Positions 18,370 to 29,175 of a stretch of DNA of 64,000 nucleotides are shown here, piece by piece. Under the pieces are notes generated by a model. The model saw only the letters and a list, made by a program, of their open reading frames with translations. It was not told the DNA's origin and did no database searches. The position numbers were made by a program, and so were the translations under genes. The stretch comes from Haemophilus influenzae (GTDB lineage Bacteria; Pseudomonadota; Gammaproteobacteria; Enterobacterales; Pasteurellaceae): contig NZ_LS483411.1 of the NCBI RefSeq assembly GCF_900475755.1, positions 992,001 to 1,056,000 of the forward strand, read 5' to 3'. Each line of letters opens with the position of its first letter. The stretch's first letter is position 1.

Positions 18370-20550
18370 ATGGATATTTCTGAATTACTTGACGGACTTA
18401 ACGATAAACAACGCAAAGCCGTAGCTGCTCCTCTTGGTAATCACTTAGTGCTAGCTGGTGCAGGCTCTGGCAAAACGCGTGTATTGACACACCGTATCGC
18501 TTGGTTAATTGCGGTAGAAAATATTTCTGAAGGCAGCATTATGGCGGTGACGTTTACCAATAAAGCAGCAGCAGAAATGCGTCATCGTATTCAAGCTACC
18601 CTTGCCAAACACGCACAACATCAATTATTTGGTATGTGGATTGGAACCTTTCATAGCATTGCCCATCGTTTATTGCGAGCCCACCATTTAGATGTAGGAT
18701 TGCCACAGGATTTCCAAATTTTGGATTCAGAAGATCAACTTCGTTTAATTAAACGGTTATTAAAATTACATAATTTTGATGAGAAAGCTTTTCCGCCGAA
18801 ACAGGCTTGTTGGTATATCAATAACAAAAAAGATGAAGGCTTGCGACCAAACGACATTGAAGATTTTAATGATCGTCAAGAGCGTGAATGGATTAAAATT
18901 TATCAGATTTATCAAGACACTTGCGATCGCGCAGGATTAGTCGATTTTGCTGAATTATTAATTCGAGCCTATGAATTATTTGAGAAAAAACCATTAATTT
19001 TGCAACTTTATCAACAACGTTTTCAGCATATTTTGGTAGATGAATTTCAAGACACCAATAAAATTCAATATAAATGGATCAAAATTCTCGCAGGAAAAAC
19101 AGGCAAAGTAATGATTGTGGGCGATGATGATCAATCTATTTATGGTTGGCGTGGTGCACAAATCGAAAATATCCAGAAATTCTTAAAAGATTTCAAAGCA
19201 GAAACAATTCGCCTTGAACAAAACTATCGTTCTACCGCCAATATCCTAAACAGCGCAAATGAATTGATTGCAAACAATAGTGATCGTCTTGGTAAAAATT
19301 TATGGACAGAGGGTGAAAAAGGCGATCCTGTGGGCATCTATGCCGCCTTTAATGAATTGGACGAAGCAAAATTTGTCGCTTCACAAATTCAGGATTGGGT
19401 AGAAAATGGCGGAAAACTTGATGATTGCGCTGTACTTTATCGTAGTAATAGTCAATCACGGGTTATTGAAGAAGCCTTAATTCGTTGTCAAATTCCATAT
19501 CGTATTTATGGCGGTATGCGTTTCTTCGAACGCCAAGAAATTAAAGATGCGTTAGCCTATCTTCGTTTGATTAATAATCGTCAAGATGATGCGGCTTTTG
19601 AGCGTGTAATTAATACGCCAACCCGTGGCATTGGCGACCGCACTTTAGATATATTGCGTAACTTAACACGCGAACGCCAAATTACCTTATGGCAAGCAGT
19701 ACAAGTCGCAACACAAGAAAATATGTTGGCTGGACGAGCCTCAACAGCCTTATTACGTTTCCAAGAATTAATTAATTCATTACAACTTGATACAGCAGAA
19801 ATGCCGCTTTTCGCACAAACTGATTTTGTGATTAAACATTCGGGTTTATATGAAATGTATCAACAAGAAAAAGGCGAAAAAGGCGAAGTGCGTATTGAAA
19901 ACTTGGAAGAGTTAGTCAGTGCAACCCGTGAATTTATCAAACCTGATAATGCAGAAGAAATGACCGAACTCACCGCCTTTTTAACGCACGCTTCCTTAGA
20001 AGCTGGCGAAGAACAAGCCTCTCCGCATCAATCTTGTGTAGAAATGATGACGTTACACTCCGCTAAAGGCCTAGAATTTCCTCGTGTGTTTATGGTCGGC
20101 GTAGAAGAAGGATTATTCCCAAGTTTCCGTTCTTTTGAAGAACCTGGGCGTTTAGAAGAAGAACGTCGTTTAGCTTACGTCGGTATTACTCGCGCGAAGA
20201 AAAAACTGACCATCTCTTATGCGGAAAGCCGTCGGTTATATGCAAAAGAAGAACGCCATTTACCATCACGTTTTATCGCAGAATTACCGAGAGAATGTAT
20301 CCAAGAAATTCGTTTACGAGGGACTGTCACGCGTGCAATGAATCTAACAAAAGTCGGTTCATTGTCGAATACCAGTGCGGTCGAAAATGAATGGAAAATG
20401 GGTCAAAAAGTCAAACATGAAAAATTCGGTTTTGGCACAGTCATTAATGTCGAAGGATCAGATAACAATACTCGCCTCCAAATTGCCTTCCAAGCACAAG
20501 GCATTAAATGGCTTATTGCACATTTGGCAAAACTGGAAAAAGTACGGTAG
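18370..20550 (+). CDS. uvrD: DNA helicase II UvrD
   Basis: A 726-residue superfamily 1A 3'-5' helicase for nucleotide excision and mismatch repair. The motifs appear in order: Walker A GAGSGKTR, VTFTNKAAAEMR (Ia), DEFQDTN (II), DDQSIYGWRGA (III), LEQNYRS (IV), MTLHSAKGLEF (V) and LAYVGITRAKKKL (VI). The C-terminal linker and UvrB-binding region end GIKWLIAHLAKLEKVR. It has its own LexA-controlled promoter and is followed by a paired uptake-signal hairpin that separates it from dppB. Confidence 0.96.
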   Translation: MDISELLDGLNDKQRKAVAAPLGNHLVLAGAGSGKTRVLTHRIAWLIAVENISEGSIMAVTFTNKAAAEMRHRIQATLAKHAQHQLFGMWIGTFHSIAHRLLRAHHLDVGLPQDFQILDSEDQLRLIKRLLKLHNFDEKAFPPKQACWYINNKKDEGLRPNDIEDFNDRQEREWIKIYQIYQDTCDRAGLVDFAELLIRAYELFEKKPLILQLYQQRFQHILVDEFQDTNKIQYKWIKILAGKTGKVMIVGDDDQSIYGWRGAQIENIQKFLKDFKAETIRLEQNYRSTANILNSANELIANNSDRLGKNLWTEGEKGDPVGIYAAFNELDEAKFVASQIQDWVENGGKLDDCAVLYRSNSQSRVIEEALIRCQIPYRIYGGMRFFERQEIKDALAYLRLINNRQDDAAFERVINTPTRGIGDRTLDILRNLTRERQITLWQAVQVATQENMLAGRASTALLRFQELINSLQLDTAEMPLFAQTDFVIKHSGLYEMYQQEKGEKGEVRIENLEELVSATREFIKPDNAEEMTELTAFLTHASLEAGEEQASPHQSCVEMMTLHSAKGLEFPRVFMVGVEEGLFPSFRSFEEPGRLEEERRLAYVGITRAKKKLTISYAESRRLYAKEERHLPSRFIAELPRECIQEIRLRGTVTRAMNLTKVGSLSNTSAVENEWKMGQKVKHEKFGFGTVINVEGSDNNTRLQIAFQAQGIKWLIAHLAKLEKVR

Positions 20551-20589
20551 AATCCAAGAGAGTTTTACTTCTACCGATTAATTTCTTTG

Positions 20590-20619
20590 AAAAGTGCGGT
20601 GAATTTTTACCGCACTTTT
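20590..20619 (+). terminator. Inverted uptake-signal pair after uvrD
   Basis: AAAAGTGCGGT (20590-20600) and ACCGCACTTTT (20609-20619) form an 11-bp stem with an 8-base spacer, followed by TATT. It acts as terminator and as two uptake signals. Confidence 0.8.
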
Positions 20620-20638
20620 ATTATCTACGAGTGATGGA

Positions 20639-21640
20639 ATGTTTAAATTTGTATTCAAACGAATCTTAATGGTGATCCCTACTTTTATTGCCATTACTTT
20701 TATTACCTTTGCCCTTGTGCGTTTTATTCCCGGTGATCCTGTGGAAATTATGATGGGGGAACGTGGCTTAACGGCAGAAGTACATCAACAAATGCTGCAC
20801 CAATTGGGTTTAGATTTACCTCTTTATCAGCAATATTTCCACTATATTGGCAATGTAATTCAAGGGGATTTCGGTGCATCGTTCCGCACTCAACAACCTG
20901 TTCTTAGTGAATTTTTTACGCTTTTTCCTGCTACCGCTGAATTAGCATTTTTTGCGTTATTTTGGTCATTATTAGGCGGCGTTATTTTAGGCACAATTGC
21001 CGCAGTAAAAAAAGACAGTTGGATTTCTCACACGGTTACAGTAGCATCGCTCACAGGTTATTCTATGCCAATTTTCTGGTGGGGTTTAATTTTAATTTTA
21101 TATGTTTCGCCACAACTTGGTTTACCGCAAGGCGGACGTTTAGATAATGAATTTTGGATCGATACACCAACAGGATTTATGCTTATTGATAGCTGGCTTT
21201 CAGGTGTTTCTGGTGCTTTTGAAAATGCAGTGAAATCTCTAATTCTTCCTGCCATCGTATTAGGCACAGTTCCTCTTGCCATTATTACTCGTATGACACG
21301 CTCTGCGATGTTGGAAGTATTAGGCGAAGATTACATTCGCACGGCAAAAGCAAAAGGTTTAAGCTATACTCGAATTGTTATTGTTCACGCATTGCGTAAT
21401 GCGTTAATTCCTGTTGTTACTGTAGTGGGATTAATTGTAGGTCAATTGCTTTCTGGTGCAGTTCTCACCGAAACCATTTTCTCTTGGCCAGGAATTGGAA
21501 AATGGATTATTGATGCTATTCAAGCCCGTGATTATCCAGTATTACAAGGTTCTGTACTGATTATTGCGACGATTATTATTGTGGTGAATTTAACCGTCGA
21601 TTTACTTTACGGTGTGGTCAATCCGCGTATCCGTCATTAA
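20639..21640 (+). CDS. dppB: Dipeptide/glutathione ABC transporter permease DppB
   Basis: A 333-residue inner-membrane permease of the oligopeptide type. It starts MFKFVFKRILMVIPTFIAITF, has the EAA loop EDYIRTAKAKGLSYTRI and ends LLYGVVNPRIRH. With DppC it forms the pore for di- or tripeptides. No dppA-like binding protein precedes it. In H. influenzae the DppBCDF core is reported to use a separately encoded binding protein (HbpA/GbpA) for glutathione. It is the first gene of dppBCDF. Confidence 0.94.
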   Translation: MFKFVFKRILMVIPTFIAITFITFALVRFIPGDPVEIMMGERGLTAEVHQQMLHQLGLDLPLYQQYFHYIGNVIQGDFGASFRTQQPVLSEFFTLFPATAELAFFALFWSLLGGVILGTIAAVKKDSWISHTVTVASLTGYSMPIFWWGLILILYVSPQLGLPQGGRLDNEFWIDTPTGFMLIDSWLSGVSGAFENAVKSLILPAIVLGTVPLAIITRMTRSAMLEVLGEDYIRTAKAKGLSYTRIVIVHALRNALIPVVTVVGLIVGQLLSGAVLTETIFSWPGIGKWIIDAIQARDYPVLQGSVLIIATIIIVVNLTVDLLYGVVNPRIRH

Positions 21641-21654
21641 TTGTAGGAGAAATT

Positions 21655-22542
21655 ATGTCTGACACGCCTTCAACTTTCGCGCCGAAAACGCCCTTGCAAG
21701 AATTTTGGTTTTACTTTAAACAAAATCGTGGTGCGCTAATTGGCTTAATCTTTATTTTACTGGTTGCCTTAATCAGCATTCTCGCGCCTTATATTGCGCC
21801 TTTTGATCCAACAGAGCAAAATCGTACCGCACTTTTACTGCCTCCCGCTTGGTATGAGGGCGGCAATCCTGCCTATTTACTCGGCACAGATGATATTGGG
21901 CGAGATATTCTTTCGCGCATCATTTACGGAACACGAATTTCCGTTTTTGCTGGATTTGTCATCGTATTGCTATCTTGCGCCTTTGGCACCAGTCTTGGCT
22001 TGATTTCTGGCTATTATGGCGGCGTGCTAGATACAATTATCATTCGCCTAATTGATATTATGCTCGCGATTCCAAACTTGCTTTTGACGATTGTGGTCGT
22101 CTCTATTTTAGAGCCATCACTCGCCAACGCCACTTTAGCTATCGCCGTTGTGTCAATTCCTAGCTATGTGCGTTTAACTCGAGCAGCCGTGATGAATGAA
22201 AAAAATCGTGATTATGTGACTTCATCTAAAGTGGCTGGCGCAGGTATTTTACGCCTAATGTTTATTGTGATTTTACCAAACTGTTTAGCCCCTTTAATTG
22301 TGCAAATGACAATGGGCATTTCCAATGCAATCTTAGAACTTGCGACACTTGGTTTCTTAGGCATTGGTGCAAAACCGCCAACACCAGAACTTGGCACAAT
22401 GCTTTCCGAAGCACGTGGTTTTATGCAAGCGGCAAACTGGTTAGTTACAATTCCCGGTTTAGTTATTTTATCTTTGGTGCTTGCTTTCAACTTAATGGGC
22501 GATGGCTTGCGTGATGCACTTGATCCAAAACTCAAACAATAG
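21655..22542 (+). CDS. dppC: Dipeptide/glutathione ABC transporter permease DppC
   Basis: The second permease subunit has 295 residues. The N-terminal helix is GALIGLIFILLVALISIL, followed by the family segment LGTDDIGRDILSRIIYGTRIS. The EAA loop is RDYVTSSKVAGAGILRLMFI and the tail is FNLMGDGLRDALDPKLKQ. The gap to dppB is 14 bases, with GGAGAAA before the ATG. An uptake signal core is embedded near residue 57 (ACCGCACTT). Confidence 0.95.
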   Translation: MSDTPSTFAPKTPLQEFWFYFKQNRGALIGLIFILLVALISILAPYIAPFDPTEQNRTALLLPPAWYEGGNPAYLLGTDDIGRDILSRIIYGTRISVFAGFVIVLLSCAFGTSLGLISGYYGGVLDTIIIRLIDIMLAIPNLLLTIVVVSILEPSLANATLAIAVVSIPSYVRLTRAAVMNEKNRDYVTSSKVAGAGILRLMFIVILPNCLAPLIVQMTMGISNAILELATLGFLGIGAKPPTPELGTMLSEARGFMQAANWLVTIPGLVILSLVLAFNLMGDGLRDALDPKLKQ

Positions 22543-22551
22543 GAAAACAGA

Positions 22552-23544
22552 ATGGCATTATTAGACGTAAAAGAACTTTCTGTTCACTTTGGCGATAAAA
22601 AAACGCCATTTAAAGCAGTGGATCGTATCAGCTATCAAGTTGCACAAGGCGAAGTGCTTGGTATTGTGGGAGAATCGGGATCAGGGAAATCTGTTAGCTC
22701 TCTCGCAATTATGGGATTAATTGATCATCCTGGGCGTGTATCGGCAGAATCCTTGCAATTTGAAAACACAAATTTGCTTACTTTAGATCATAAAGCCAAA
22801 CGTCAGCTTATTGGTGCTGATGTTGCGATGATTTTCCAAGATCCGATGACAAGTTTAAATCCAGCTTATACTGTGGGTTTCCAAATTATGGAAGCGTTAA
22901 AAACTCACGAGGGTGGCACAAAAAAGGCGAGAAAAGACCGCACTTTAGAGCTTTTAAGATTGGTTGGTATTCCAGATCCTGAATCTCGAATGAATGTTTA
23001 TCCCCATCAGCTTTCTGGCGGTATGAGCCAACGTGTGATGATTGCGATGGCAATTGCCTGCAGACCTAAATTATTGATTGCTGACGAGCCAACCACAGCA
23101 TTGGACGTGACTATTCAAGCACAAATTATGGAACTCTTACTTGAATTGCAAAAGAAAGAATGTATGTCCCTAATTTTGATTACTCACGATCTAGCACTTG
23201 TGGCAGAAGCAGCAGATCGAATTATCGTGATGTATGCTGGACAAATCGTTGAAGAAGGCACCGCAAAAGATATTTTCCGCGATCCAAAACATCCTTACAC
23301 GCAAGCCTTGTTACGTTCATTACCAGAATTTGCAGAAGGAAAATCTCGCTTAGCGTCATTACAAGGTGTAGTACCTGGAAAATACGATCGCCCAACAGGC
23401 TGTTTATTAAATCCTCGTTGCCCTTATGCCACTGAATACTGCCGCCAAGTTGAACCTCTATTGCATCAGATCGGTTCGCGTAAAGTAAAATGCCACACTC
23501 CGCTGAACGAACAAGGCAATCCCGTTGAATATCAAGGAGCTTAA
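22552..23544 (+). CDS. dppD: Dipeptide/glutathione ABC transporter ATPase DppD
   Basis: This 330-residue ATPase has Walker [10 protein letters not shown]-loop [11 protein letters not shown], signature [16 protein letters not shown], Walker [13 protein letters not shown] and a switch His in [10 protein letters not shown]. The C-terminal oligopeptide-ABC domain has the cysteine-bearing segment [15 protein letters not shown], which in this family can bind a [4Fe-4S] cluster. Nine bases separate it from dppC. Confidence 0.95.
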   Translation: MALLDVKELSVHFGDKKTPFKAVDRISYQVAQGEVLGIVGESGSGKSVSSLAIMGLIDHPGRVSAESLQFENTNLLTLDHKAKRQLIGADVAMIFQDPMTSLNPAYTVGFQIMEALKTHEGGTKKARKDRTLELLRLVGIPDPESRMNVYPHQLSGGMSQRVMIAMAIACRPKLLIADEPTTALDVTIQAQIMELLLELQKKECMSLILITHDLALVAEAADRIIVMYAGQIVEEGTAKDIFRDPKHPYTQALLRSLPEFAEGKSRLASLQGVVPGKYDRPTGCLLNPRCPYATEYCRQVEPLLHQIGSRKVKCHTPLNEQGNPVEYQGA

Positions 23545-23546
23545 TA

Positions 23547-24530
23547 ATGACGAATGAAGTAAAAGAAAATGCGCCATTATTAAATGCGATTGGCTTAAAA
23601 AAATATTACCCTGTAAAAAAAGGCTTGTTTGCAAAACCACAGCAAGTAAAGGCGTTAGATGGTGTCTCTTTTCAGCTTGAACGTGGTAAAACTTTAGCTG
23701 TCGTGGGGGAATCTGGTTGTGGAAAATCAACGCTAGGTCGTTTATTGACAATGATTGAAGAACCAACCAAAGGCGAACTTTATTACAAAGGGCATAATTT
23801 TTTAGAAAATGATTCTGAAACAAAAGCACTACGTCGTAAAAAAATTCAGATTGTTTTTCAAAATCCTTATGCATCATTGAATCCACGCAAAAAGATTGGT
23901 TCAATTTTGGAAGAACCATTAATTATCAACACAAAACTTTCCGCCAAAGAACGGCGAGAAAAAGTTTTATCGATGATGGAAAAAGTGGGATTGCGAGCTG
24001 AATTTTATGACCGTTATCCCCATATGTTTTCAGGCGGACAACGCCAACGCATCGCCATTGCACGTGGTTTAATGTTAAATCCTGATGTTGTCGTTGCCGA
24101 TGAACCTGTTTCTGCATTGGATGTTTCCGTGCGTGCGCAAGTACTGAATTTAATGATGGATTTACAAGATGAATTAGGCTTGTCTTACGTGTTCATTTCA
24201 CACGATCTTTCTGTGGTAGAACATATCGCTGATGAAGTGATGGTAATGTATCTAGGTCGTTGTGTCGAAAAAGGAACAACAGAGCAAATCTTCTCTAATC
24301 CTCAACATCCTTATACCAAAGCGTTACTTTCAGCGACGCCACGTTTGTCACCAAACTTACGCCGTGAGCGTATAAAGCTGACGGGCGAATTGCCAAGTCC
24401 AATTAATCCGCCCAAAGGCTGTGCATTTAATCCTCGTTGTTGGAAAGCGACAGAAAAATGCCGTGAAAATCAACCGCACTTAGAGCAACATACTGATGGA
24501 AAATTAATCGCTTGTTTCCATATTGATTAA
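23547..24530 (+). CDS. dppF: Dipeptide/glutathione ABC transporter ATPase DppF
   Basis: The partner ATPase has 327 residues, with Walker A GESGCGKST, signature FSGGQRQRIAIARGLM, Walker B VVVADEPVSALD and FISHDLSVVEH. The C-terminal cysteine segment is GCAFNPRCWKATEKC. It starts two bases after dppD and ends the operon. The next gene is convergent with it. Confidence 0.95.
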   Translation: MTNEVKENAPLLNAIGLKKYYPVKKGLFAKPQQVKALDGVSFQLERGKTLAVVGESGCGKSTLGRLLTMIEEPTKGELYYKGHNFLENDSETKALRRKKIQIVFQNPYASLNPRKKIGSILEEPLIINTKLSAKERREKVLSMMEKVGLRAEFYDRYPHMFSGGQRQRIAIARGLMLNPDVVVADEPVSALDVSVRAQVLNLMMDLQDELGLSYVFISHDLSVVEHIADEVMVMYLGRCVEKGTTEQIFSNPQHPYTKALLSATPRLSPNLRRERIKLTGELPSPINPPKGCAFNPRCWKATEKCRENQPHLEQHTDGKLIACFHID

Positions 24531-24558
24531 ATTCATTTTGTAAGATTTATAAATAGGC

Positions 24559-25365
24559 TCATTTTTTCTCTCGCCAATAGGTTGCAAATCGAGGTTTTCC
24601 ACGACTCGTGAGGCCTCGATATTTATAAGTAATTACAGATCCTATCGGAGGGGGATTTTCTCGTTCGTTTAAGTTAAAACCCGAACCGATTTTAAATTCT
24701 CCCCGATGATTTTTACAAGTTAAAGCACCCATCACATTTTCAAATTGTCCTTTGCCTTTATGGTGTGCAATAACTGTACATTCTTCATCTCGTGCTGTTT
24801 TCAATTTTAAAATTTGTGAGCTTCGCTTACGTTCATAAGGTGCATTGGGGTTGCGTACAACAACGCCCTCGCCTTGCAAATTTTCGACTTGTGCAAGAAA
24901 TCGATATAAATGGGTTTTATCTTTAACAGGAATTTGCTCAATAATTTCAATATAAGTTGTGGGATGTTCGACTAAATATGCTTTCAATTTAGCTAAACGC
25001 TCAAATAAATTGCCTTCTGCATCAGGCACATCAAAAACATACAATTTAAGTTTTTCCCAACCGTCGCCTTTAAAAGATTTTGTGATGGATGAAATTTCCT
25101 CAAAATGATTCCGCTCACTAAATAATTCGCCATCAATCGCAAAAGGCGGAAAATCCTTAATGAAATAGGCGGGCGGCGATAAAGGTTGCCCTTGTCGGGT
25201 TAATAATTGCTTTCCATTCCAATAACCGCGTACGCCATCTAACTTTTCAGACATTACCTAACCCTCTATGGGTTGATTATTGTAGGTATGAAGAAGCATT
25301 AAATCTGAGTTAGCAAAAGCAAAAGAACTCGCCAAGAAAAGTAACAAAGTGCGGTAAAATTTCAT
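24559..25365 (-). pseudogene. ligA: ATP-dependent DNA ligase LigE, interrupted by an in-frame amber codon
   Basis: The full frame from ATG 25365 has 268 codons, the published length of the H. influenzae ATP-dependent ligase. Codons 1-18 encode a signal peptide (MKFYRTLLLFLASSFAFA). Codon 36 is TAG (25258-25260) where an aromatic codon, probably TGG, is expected between QPIEG and VMSEKLDG. The catalytic lysine K41 (motif I, EKLDGVRG), motif III and motif V (LKLKTARDEE) are intact. An ATG at 25254 could restart translation, with AGAGGG a few bases upstream. It would give a 231-residue ligase lacking the export signal. LigE enzymes are thought to act in the periplasm on incoming DNA, so this allele is either null or mislocated. 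Confidence 0.9.
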
Positions 25366-25558
25366 TGTGTTTTTGAAAATTAAAAGGCTAATAAGTTTAC
25401 GCAAGATAAACATATCTTGAAAAATCCCCAACCATTCAAACTTATTTTTTCGATCTAAATCGCAAAAAATCATCATTTCATCGAAAAAAGATGAATTTTT
25501 ATTTACGCTAGCGAAGAATCTTCATCTGCTATACAATGCCATCGCGATTTTATGCTAA

Positions 25559-26155
<597 letters not shown>

Positions 26156-26183
26156 AGTGCGGTTGATTTCAATCAAGTTTTTA

Positions 26184-26210
26184 AAATCCCAAATTTTTTT
26201 GGGATTTTTT
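26184..26210 (+). terminator. Terminator after gmhA
   Basis: AAAATCCCAAA pairs with TTTGGGATTTTTT. An uptake-signal core (AAGTGCGGT) lies at 26155-26163 just before it. Confidence 0.8.
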
Positions 26211-26222
26211 ATTAATAGCATT

Positions 26223-26256
26223 TGCATAATTATGCATAAAAATGTAATATTTTTTC
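26223..26256 (+). promoter_or_regulatory. Pair of ArgR boxes upstream of artP
   Basis: TGCATAATTATGCA (26223-26236) is a perfect palindrome close to the ARG box model TGAATA-N3-ATTCA. A second, weaker box TGTAATATTTTTCA (10 of 14) at 26243-26256 is centred 20 bases further on, the usual spacing for paired ARG boxes. It lies just before the arginine transporter operon. Confidence 0.65.
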
Positions 26257-26281
26257 ATCTTATAAAGCATAGAGAAGAAAA

Positions 26282-27013
26282 ATGGCTATTCGTGTTAAAA
26301 ATCTCAATTTCTTTTACGGTTCATCACAAGCGTTATTTGATATTAACCTTGAAGCTGAAGAGGGCGATACCGTTGTGTTGCTGGGCCCAAGTGGCGCAGG
26401 CAAAAGTACATTAATTCGCACATTAAATTTGTTAGAAGTGCCAAAATCTGGCGAATTAAGCATTACAAACAATGAATTTAATTTATCCAATGCAATGGCA
26501 AATCCCAAAGCAATCAGACAATTACGCCAAGATGTAGGAATGGTGTTTCAACAATATCATCTTTGGCCGCACTTAACGGTAATTGAAAACTTAATTGAAG
26601 CACCAATGAAAGTGCGTGGTGTGAGTGAAAGTGAAGCGAAAACTGATGCAATGGAATTGTTAAAACGTTTACGTTTAGAACAACTTGCTGATCGCTTTCC
26701 ATTACATTTGTCAGGTGGGCAACAACAACGTGTTGCAATAGCACGCGCACTGATGATGAAGCCACAAGTTCTATTATTTGATGAACCAACGGCAGCATTA
26801 GATCCAGAAATTACTGCGCAAGTTGTAGATATTATTAAAGAATTACAAGAAACTGGCATTACGCAAGTGATTGTAACCCACGAAGTCAATGTTGCACAAA
26901 AAGTAGCAACTAAAGTGGTGTATATGGAACAAGGTAAAATCGTCGAAATGGGATCGGCTGATTGCTTTGAAAATCCGAAAACCGAACAATTTAAACACTA
27001 TCTTTCTCACTAG
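26282..27013 (+). CDS. artP: Arginine ABC transporter ATPase ArtP
   Basis: A 243-residue polar-amino-acid ABC ATPase with Walker [11 protein letters not shown]-loop [13 protein letters not shown], signature [15 protein letters not shown], Walker [13 protein letters not shown] and [12 protein letters not shown]. Order artP-artI-artQ-artM is the classic arginine uptake operon. GAAGAAAA precedes the ATG. Arginine repression through ArgR is expected from the boxes upstream. Confidence 0.95.
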   Translation: MAIRVKNLNFFYGSSQALFDINLEAEEGDTVVLLGPSGAGKSTLIRTLNLLEVPKSGELSITNNEFNLSNAMANPKAIRQLRQDVGMVFQQYHLWPHLTVIENLIEAPMKVRGVSESEAKTDAMELLKRLRLEQLADRFPLHLSGGQQQRVAIARALMMKPQVLLFDEPTAALDPEITAQVVDIIKELQETGITQVIVTHEVNVAQKVATKVVYMEQGKIVEMGSADCFENPKTEQFKHYLSH

Positions 27014-27029
27014 AAATAAGGAGCTTACG

Positions 27030-27749
27030 ATGAAAAAAACATTATTAACTGCCATTTTATTGGGATCATCTGTTGCTGCAAACGCACAAGAACTAACTTT
27101 TGCAATGGAACCTAGCTATCCACCATTTGAAACCACAAATGAAAAAGGCGAAATTATCGGCTTTGATGTGGATGTGGCAAATGCAATTTGTCAAGAAATC
27201 CAAGCAACCTGTAAATTCAAGAGCGAAGCCTTTGATGCGTTAATTCCAAATTTAAAAGCAAAACGTTTTGATGCGGCAATTTCCGCTATTGATATTACTG
27301 ATGCTCGTGCAAAACAAGTGCTATTCTCTGATCCATATTACGACAGCACAGCAAGCTATGTTGCTCTTAAAGGCAAAGCAACTTTAGAGAGCGCAAAAAA
27401 TATAGGTGTTCAAAATGGCACAACATTCCAACAATACACCGTAGCGGAGACCAAGCAATATACTCCAAAATCCTATTCAACTTTACAAAATGCTATTTTA
27501 GACTTAAAGAGCGGTCGGATTGATATTATTTTTGGCGATACCGCAGTGCTTTCCGATATGATTTCCAAAGAGCCAGAAATTCAATTTATAGGCGAAAAAG
27601 TAACCAATAAAAAATATTTTGGTAACGGGATAGCGATTGCAATGCACAAATCAAACAAAGATTTGGCGGCACAACTAAATAAAGGTTTAGCTGCAATTAA
27701 AGCGAATGGCGAATACCAAAAAATCTATGATAAATGGATGACAAAATAA
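27030..27749 (+). CDS. artI: Arginine-binding periplasmic protein ArtI
   Basis: A 239-residue family 3 solute-binding protein. The signal peptide [19 protein letters not shown] is followed by [15 protein letters not shown]. The ligand-site segments [11 protein letters not shown] and [15 protein letters not shown] are present. The start at 27030 has AAGGAG upstream; the longer frame from 26967 overlaps artP and lacks an export signal. It delivers arginine to ArtQM. Confidence 0.95.
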   Translation: MKKTLLTAILLGSSVAANAQELTFAMEPSYPPFETTNEKGEIIGFDVDVANAICQEIQATCKFKSEAFDALIPNLKAKRFDAAISAIDITDARAKQVLFSDPYYDSTASYVALKGKATLESAKNIGVQNGTTFQQYTVAETKQYTPKSYSTLQNAILDLKSGRIDIIFGDTAVLSDMISKEPEIQFIGEKVTNKKYFGNGIAIAMHKSNKDLAAQLNKGLAAIKANGEYQKIYDKWMTK

Positions 27750-27752
27750 TTT

Positions 27753-28418
27753 ATGTTTTCTGACTTTCTTTCTTTAATGTTTACTGCTGCCCTAATGACT
27801 TTAGGGCTTGCGGTCTGTTCATTGATCTTAGGCTTATTTTTAAGCCTAATTTTTACCGCACTTGAAGCAAATCGTTTTGTTGGCAAGCCGATGACAATAT
27901 TTGTGGCATTATTACGTGGCTTACCCGAAATTATTGTTGTATTACTTGTCTATTTTGGTTCTACTGAATTAGTAGAAATGCTAACAGGAGAATACATTGA
28001 ATTTGGGGCATTTGGCTGTGGTGTGTTTGCGCTTTCTCTTATTTTTGCGGCTTATGCTTCACAAACATTACGCGGCGCAATTCAAGCCATACCAAAAGGA
28101 CAATGGGAATCAGGTGCAGCGTTAGGTTTAAGCAAAAGCTATACCTTTATTCACATTGTTATGCCACAAGTATGGCGTCACGCTTTACCAGGTTTAAGCA
28201 ATCAATGGCTTGTATTACTAAAAGACACAGCATTAGTTTCATTAATTGGCGTAGATGATTTGATGCGCCAAGCGGATCTGATTAATGCCAATACACATCA
28301 ACCCTTTACTTGGTACGGTATTGCTGCGTTAATTTATTTAGCGGTAACATTAATTAGCCAAGTTGGTATTCGAAAATTAGAGCTGCGTTTTACTCGTTTT
28401 GAAAGGGGCGTGAAATAA
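27753..28418 (+). CDS. artQ: Arginine ABC transporter permease ArtQ
   Basis: A 221-residue polar-amino-acid permease with about five membrane helices and the conserved loop [20 protein letters not shown]. It sits three bases after artI and overlaps artM by one base (TAATG). Confidence 0.94.
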   Translation: MFSDFLSLMFTAALMTLGLAVCSLILGLFLSLIFTALEANRFVGKPMTIFVALLRGLPEIIVVLLVYFGSTELVEMLTGEYIEFGAFGCGVFALSLIFAAYASQTLRGAIQAIPKGQWESGAALGLSKSYTFIHIVMPQVWRHALPGLSNQWLVLLKDTALVSLIGVDDLMRQADLINANTHQPFTWYGIAALIYLAVTLISQVGIRKLELRFTRFERGVK

Positions 28419-29101
28419 TGTTTCAAGAATATTTAACTGTGATCGCACAAGGGATTCCAACGAGTTTACTACTTACTGTCGTATCCTTACTGATTGCTTT
28501 CTTTTTAGCCTTATTTCTTACTTTTTTACTTTCAATGGAAAATAAATGGATAAAAAGTGCGGTCAATTTATACCTTACTTTATTCACAGGCACGCCACTG
28601 TTAGTACAGTTCTTTTTAATTTATGCGGGGCCCGGTCAATTTCAATGGATTATTGACAGCCCATTATGGTTTTTCTTATCTAATGCGTGGTTCTGTGCCG
28701 CATTAGCTTTAGCACTAAACAGTGCAGCTTATTCCACCCAATTATTTCACGGTGCAGTAAAAGCCATTCATAAAGGACAATGGGAAAGTTGTGCAGCGTT
28801 AGGATTAAGCCGATTACAGACACTCAAAATCTTAATTCCCTACGCTTTAAAACGTGCGTTGCCGTCTTACAGTAACGAAATTATTTTGGTATTTAAAGGC
28901 ACGGCATTAGCTTCCACCATTACCATTATGGATATTATGGGCTATGCTCGCCAACTTTATGGTACAGAATATGATGCACTGACAATTTACGGCATTGCGG
29001 GCGGTATATATTTAATTATTACGGGCATTGCGACTTTATTACTACGTAAACTAGAGAAAAAAGTATTGGCATTTGAACGTTTTGAAGTAACAAAAGCATA
29101 A
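28418..29101 (+). CDS. artM: Arginine ABC transporter permease ArtM
   Basis: A 227-residue paralogue of ArtQ forming the other half of the pore, with the loop CAALGLSRLQTLKILIPY. The FTGTPLLVQFFLIYAGPG segment is typical of this family. It is the last gene of artPIQM. Confidence 0.94.
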   Translation: MFQEYLTVIAQGIPTSLLLTVVSLLIAFFLALFLTFLLSMENKWIKSAVNLYLTLFTGTPLLVQFFLIYAGPGQFQWIIDSPLWFFLSNAWFCAALALALNSAAYSTQLFHGAVKAIHKGQWESCAALGLSRLQTLKILIPYALKRALPSYSNEIILVFKGTALASTITIMDIMGYARQLYGTEYDALTIYGIAGGIYLIITGIATLLLRKLEKKVLAFERFEVTKA

Positions 29102-29128
29102 AGTGTGGTAAAATTTTTAGTGATTTTT

Positions 29129-29158
29129 AAATCCCAATCTCCGTTGGGATTTTTTATT
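29129..29158 (+). terminator. Terminator after artM
   Basis: AAATCCCAA / TTGGGATTT with a six-base loop, followed by TTTTATTTT. A decayed uptake signal (AAGTGTGGT, one base off) lies at 29101-29109. Confidence 0.85.
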
Positions 29159-29159
29159 T

Positions 29160-29175
29160 TGTGATCTTGATCACA
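29160..29175. promoter_or_regulatory. Consensus CRP site
   Basis: TGTGATCTTGATCACA carries perfect TGTGA-N6-TCACA half-sites. It sits directly in front of an adhesin remnant and may be the surviving regulatory site of the lost gene. Confidence 0.65.

Noticed and set aside
26514..26889. Minus-strand frames of 94 and 110 codons inside artP
   Set aside because: Shadows of a clearly coding ABC ATPase gene.
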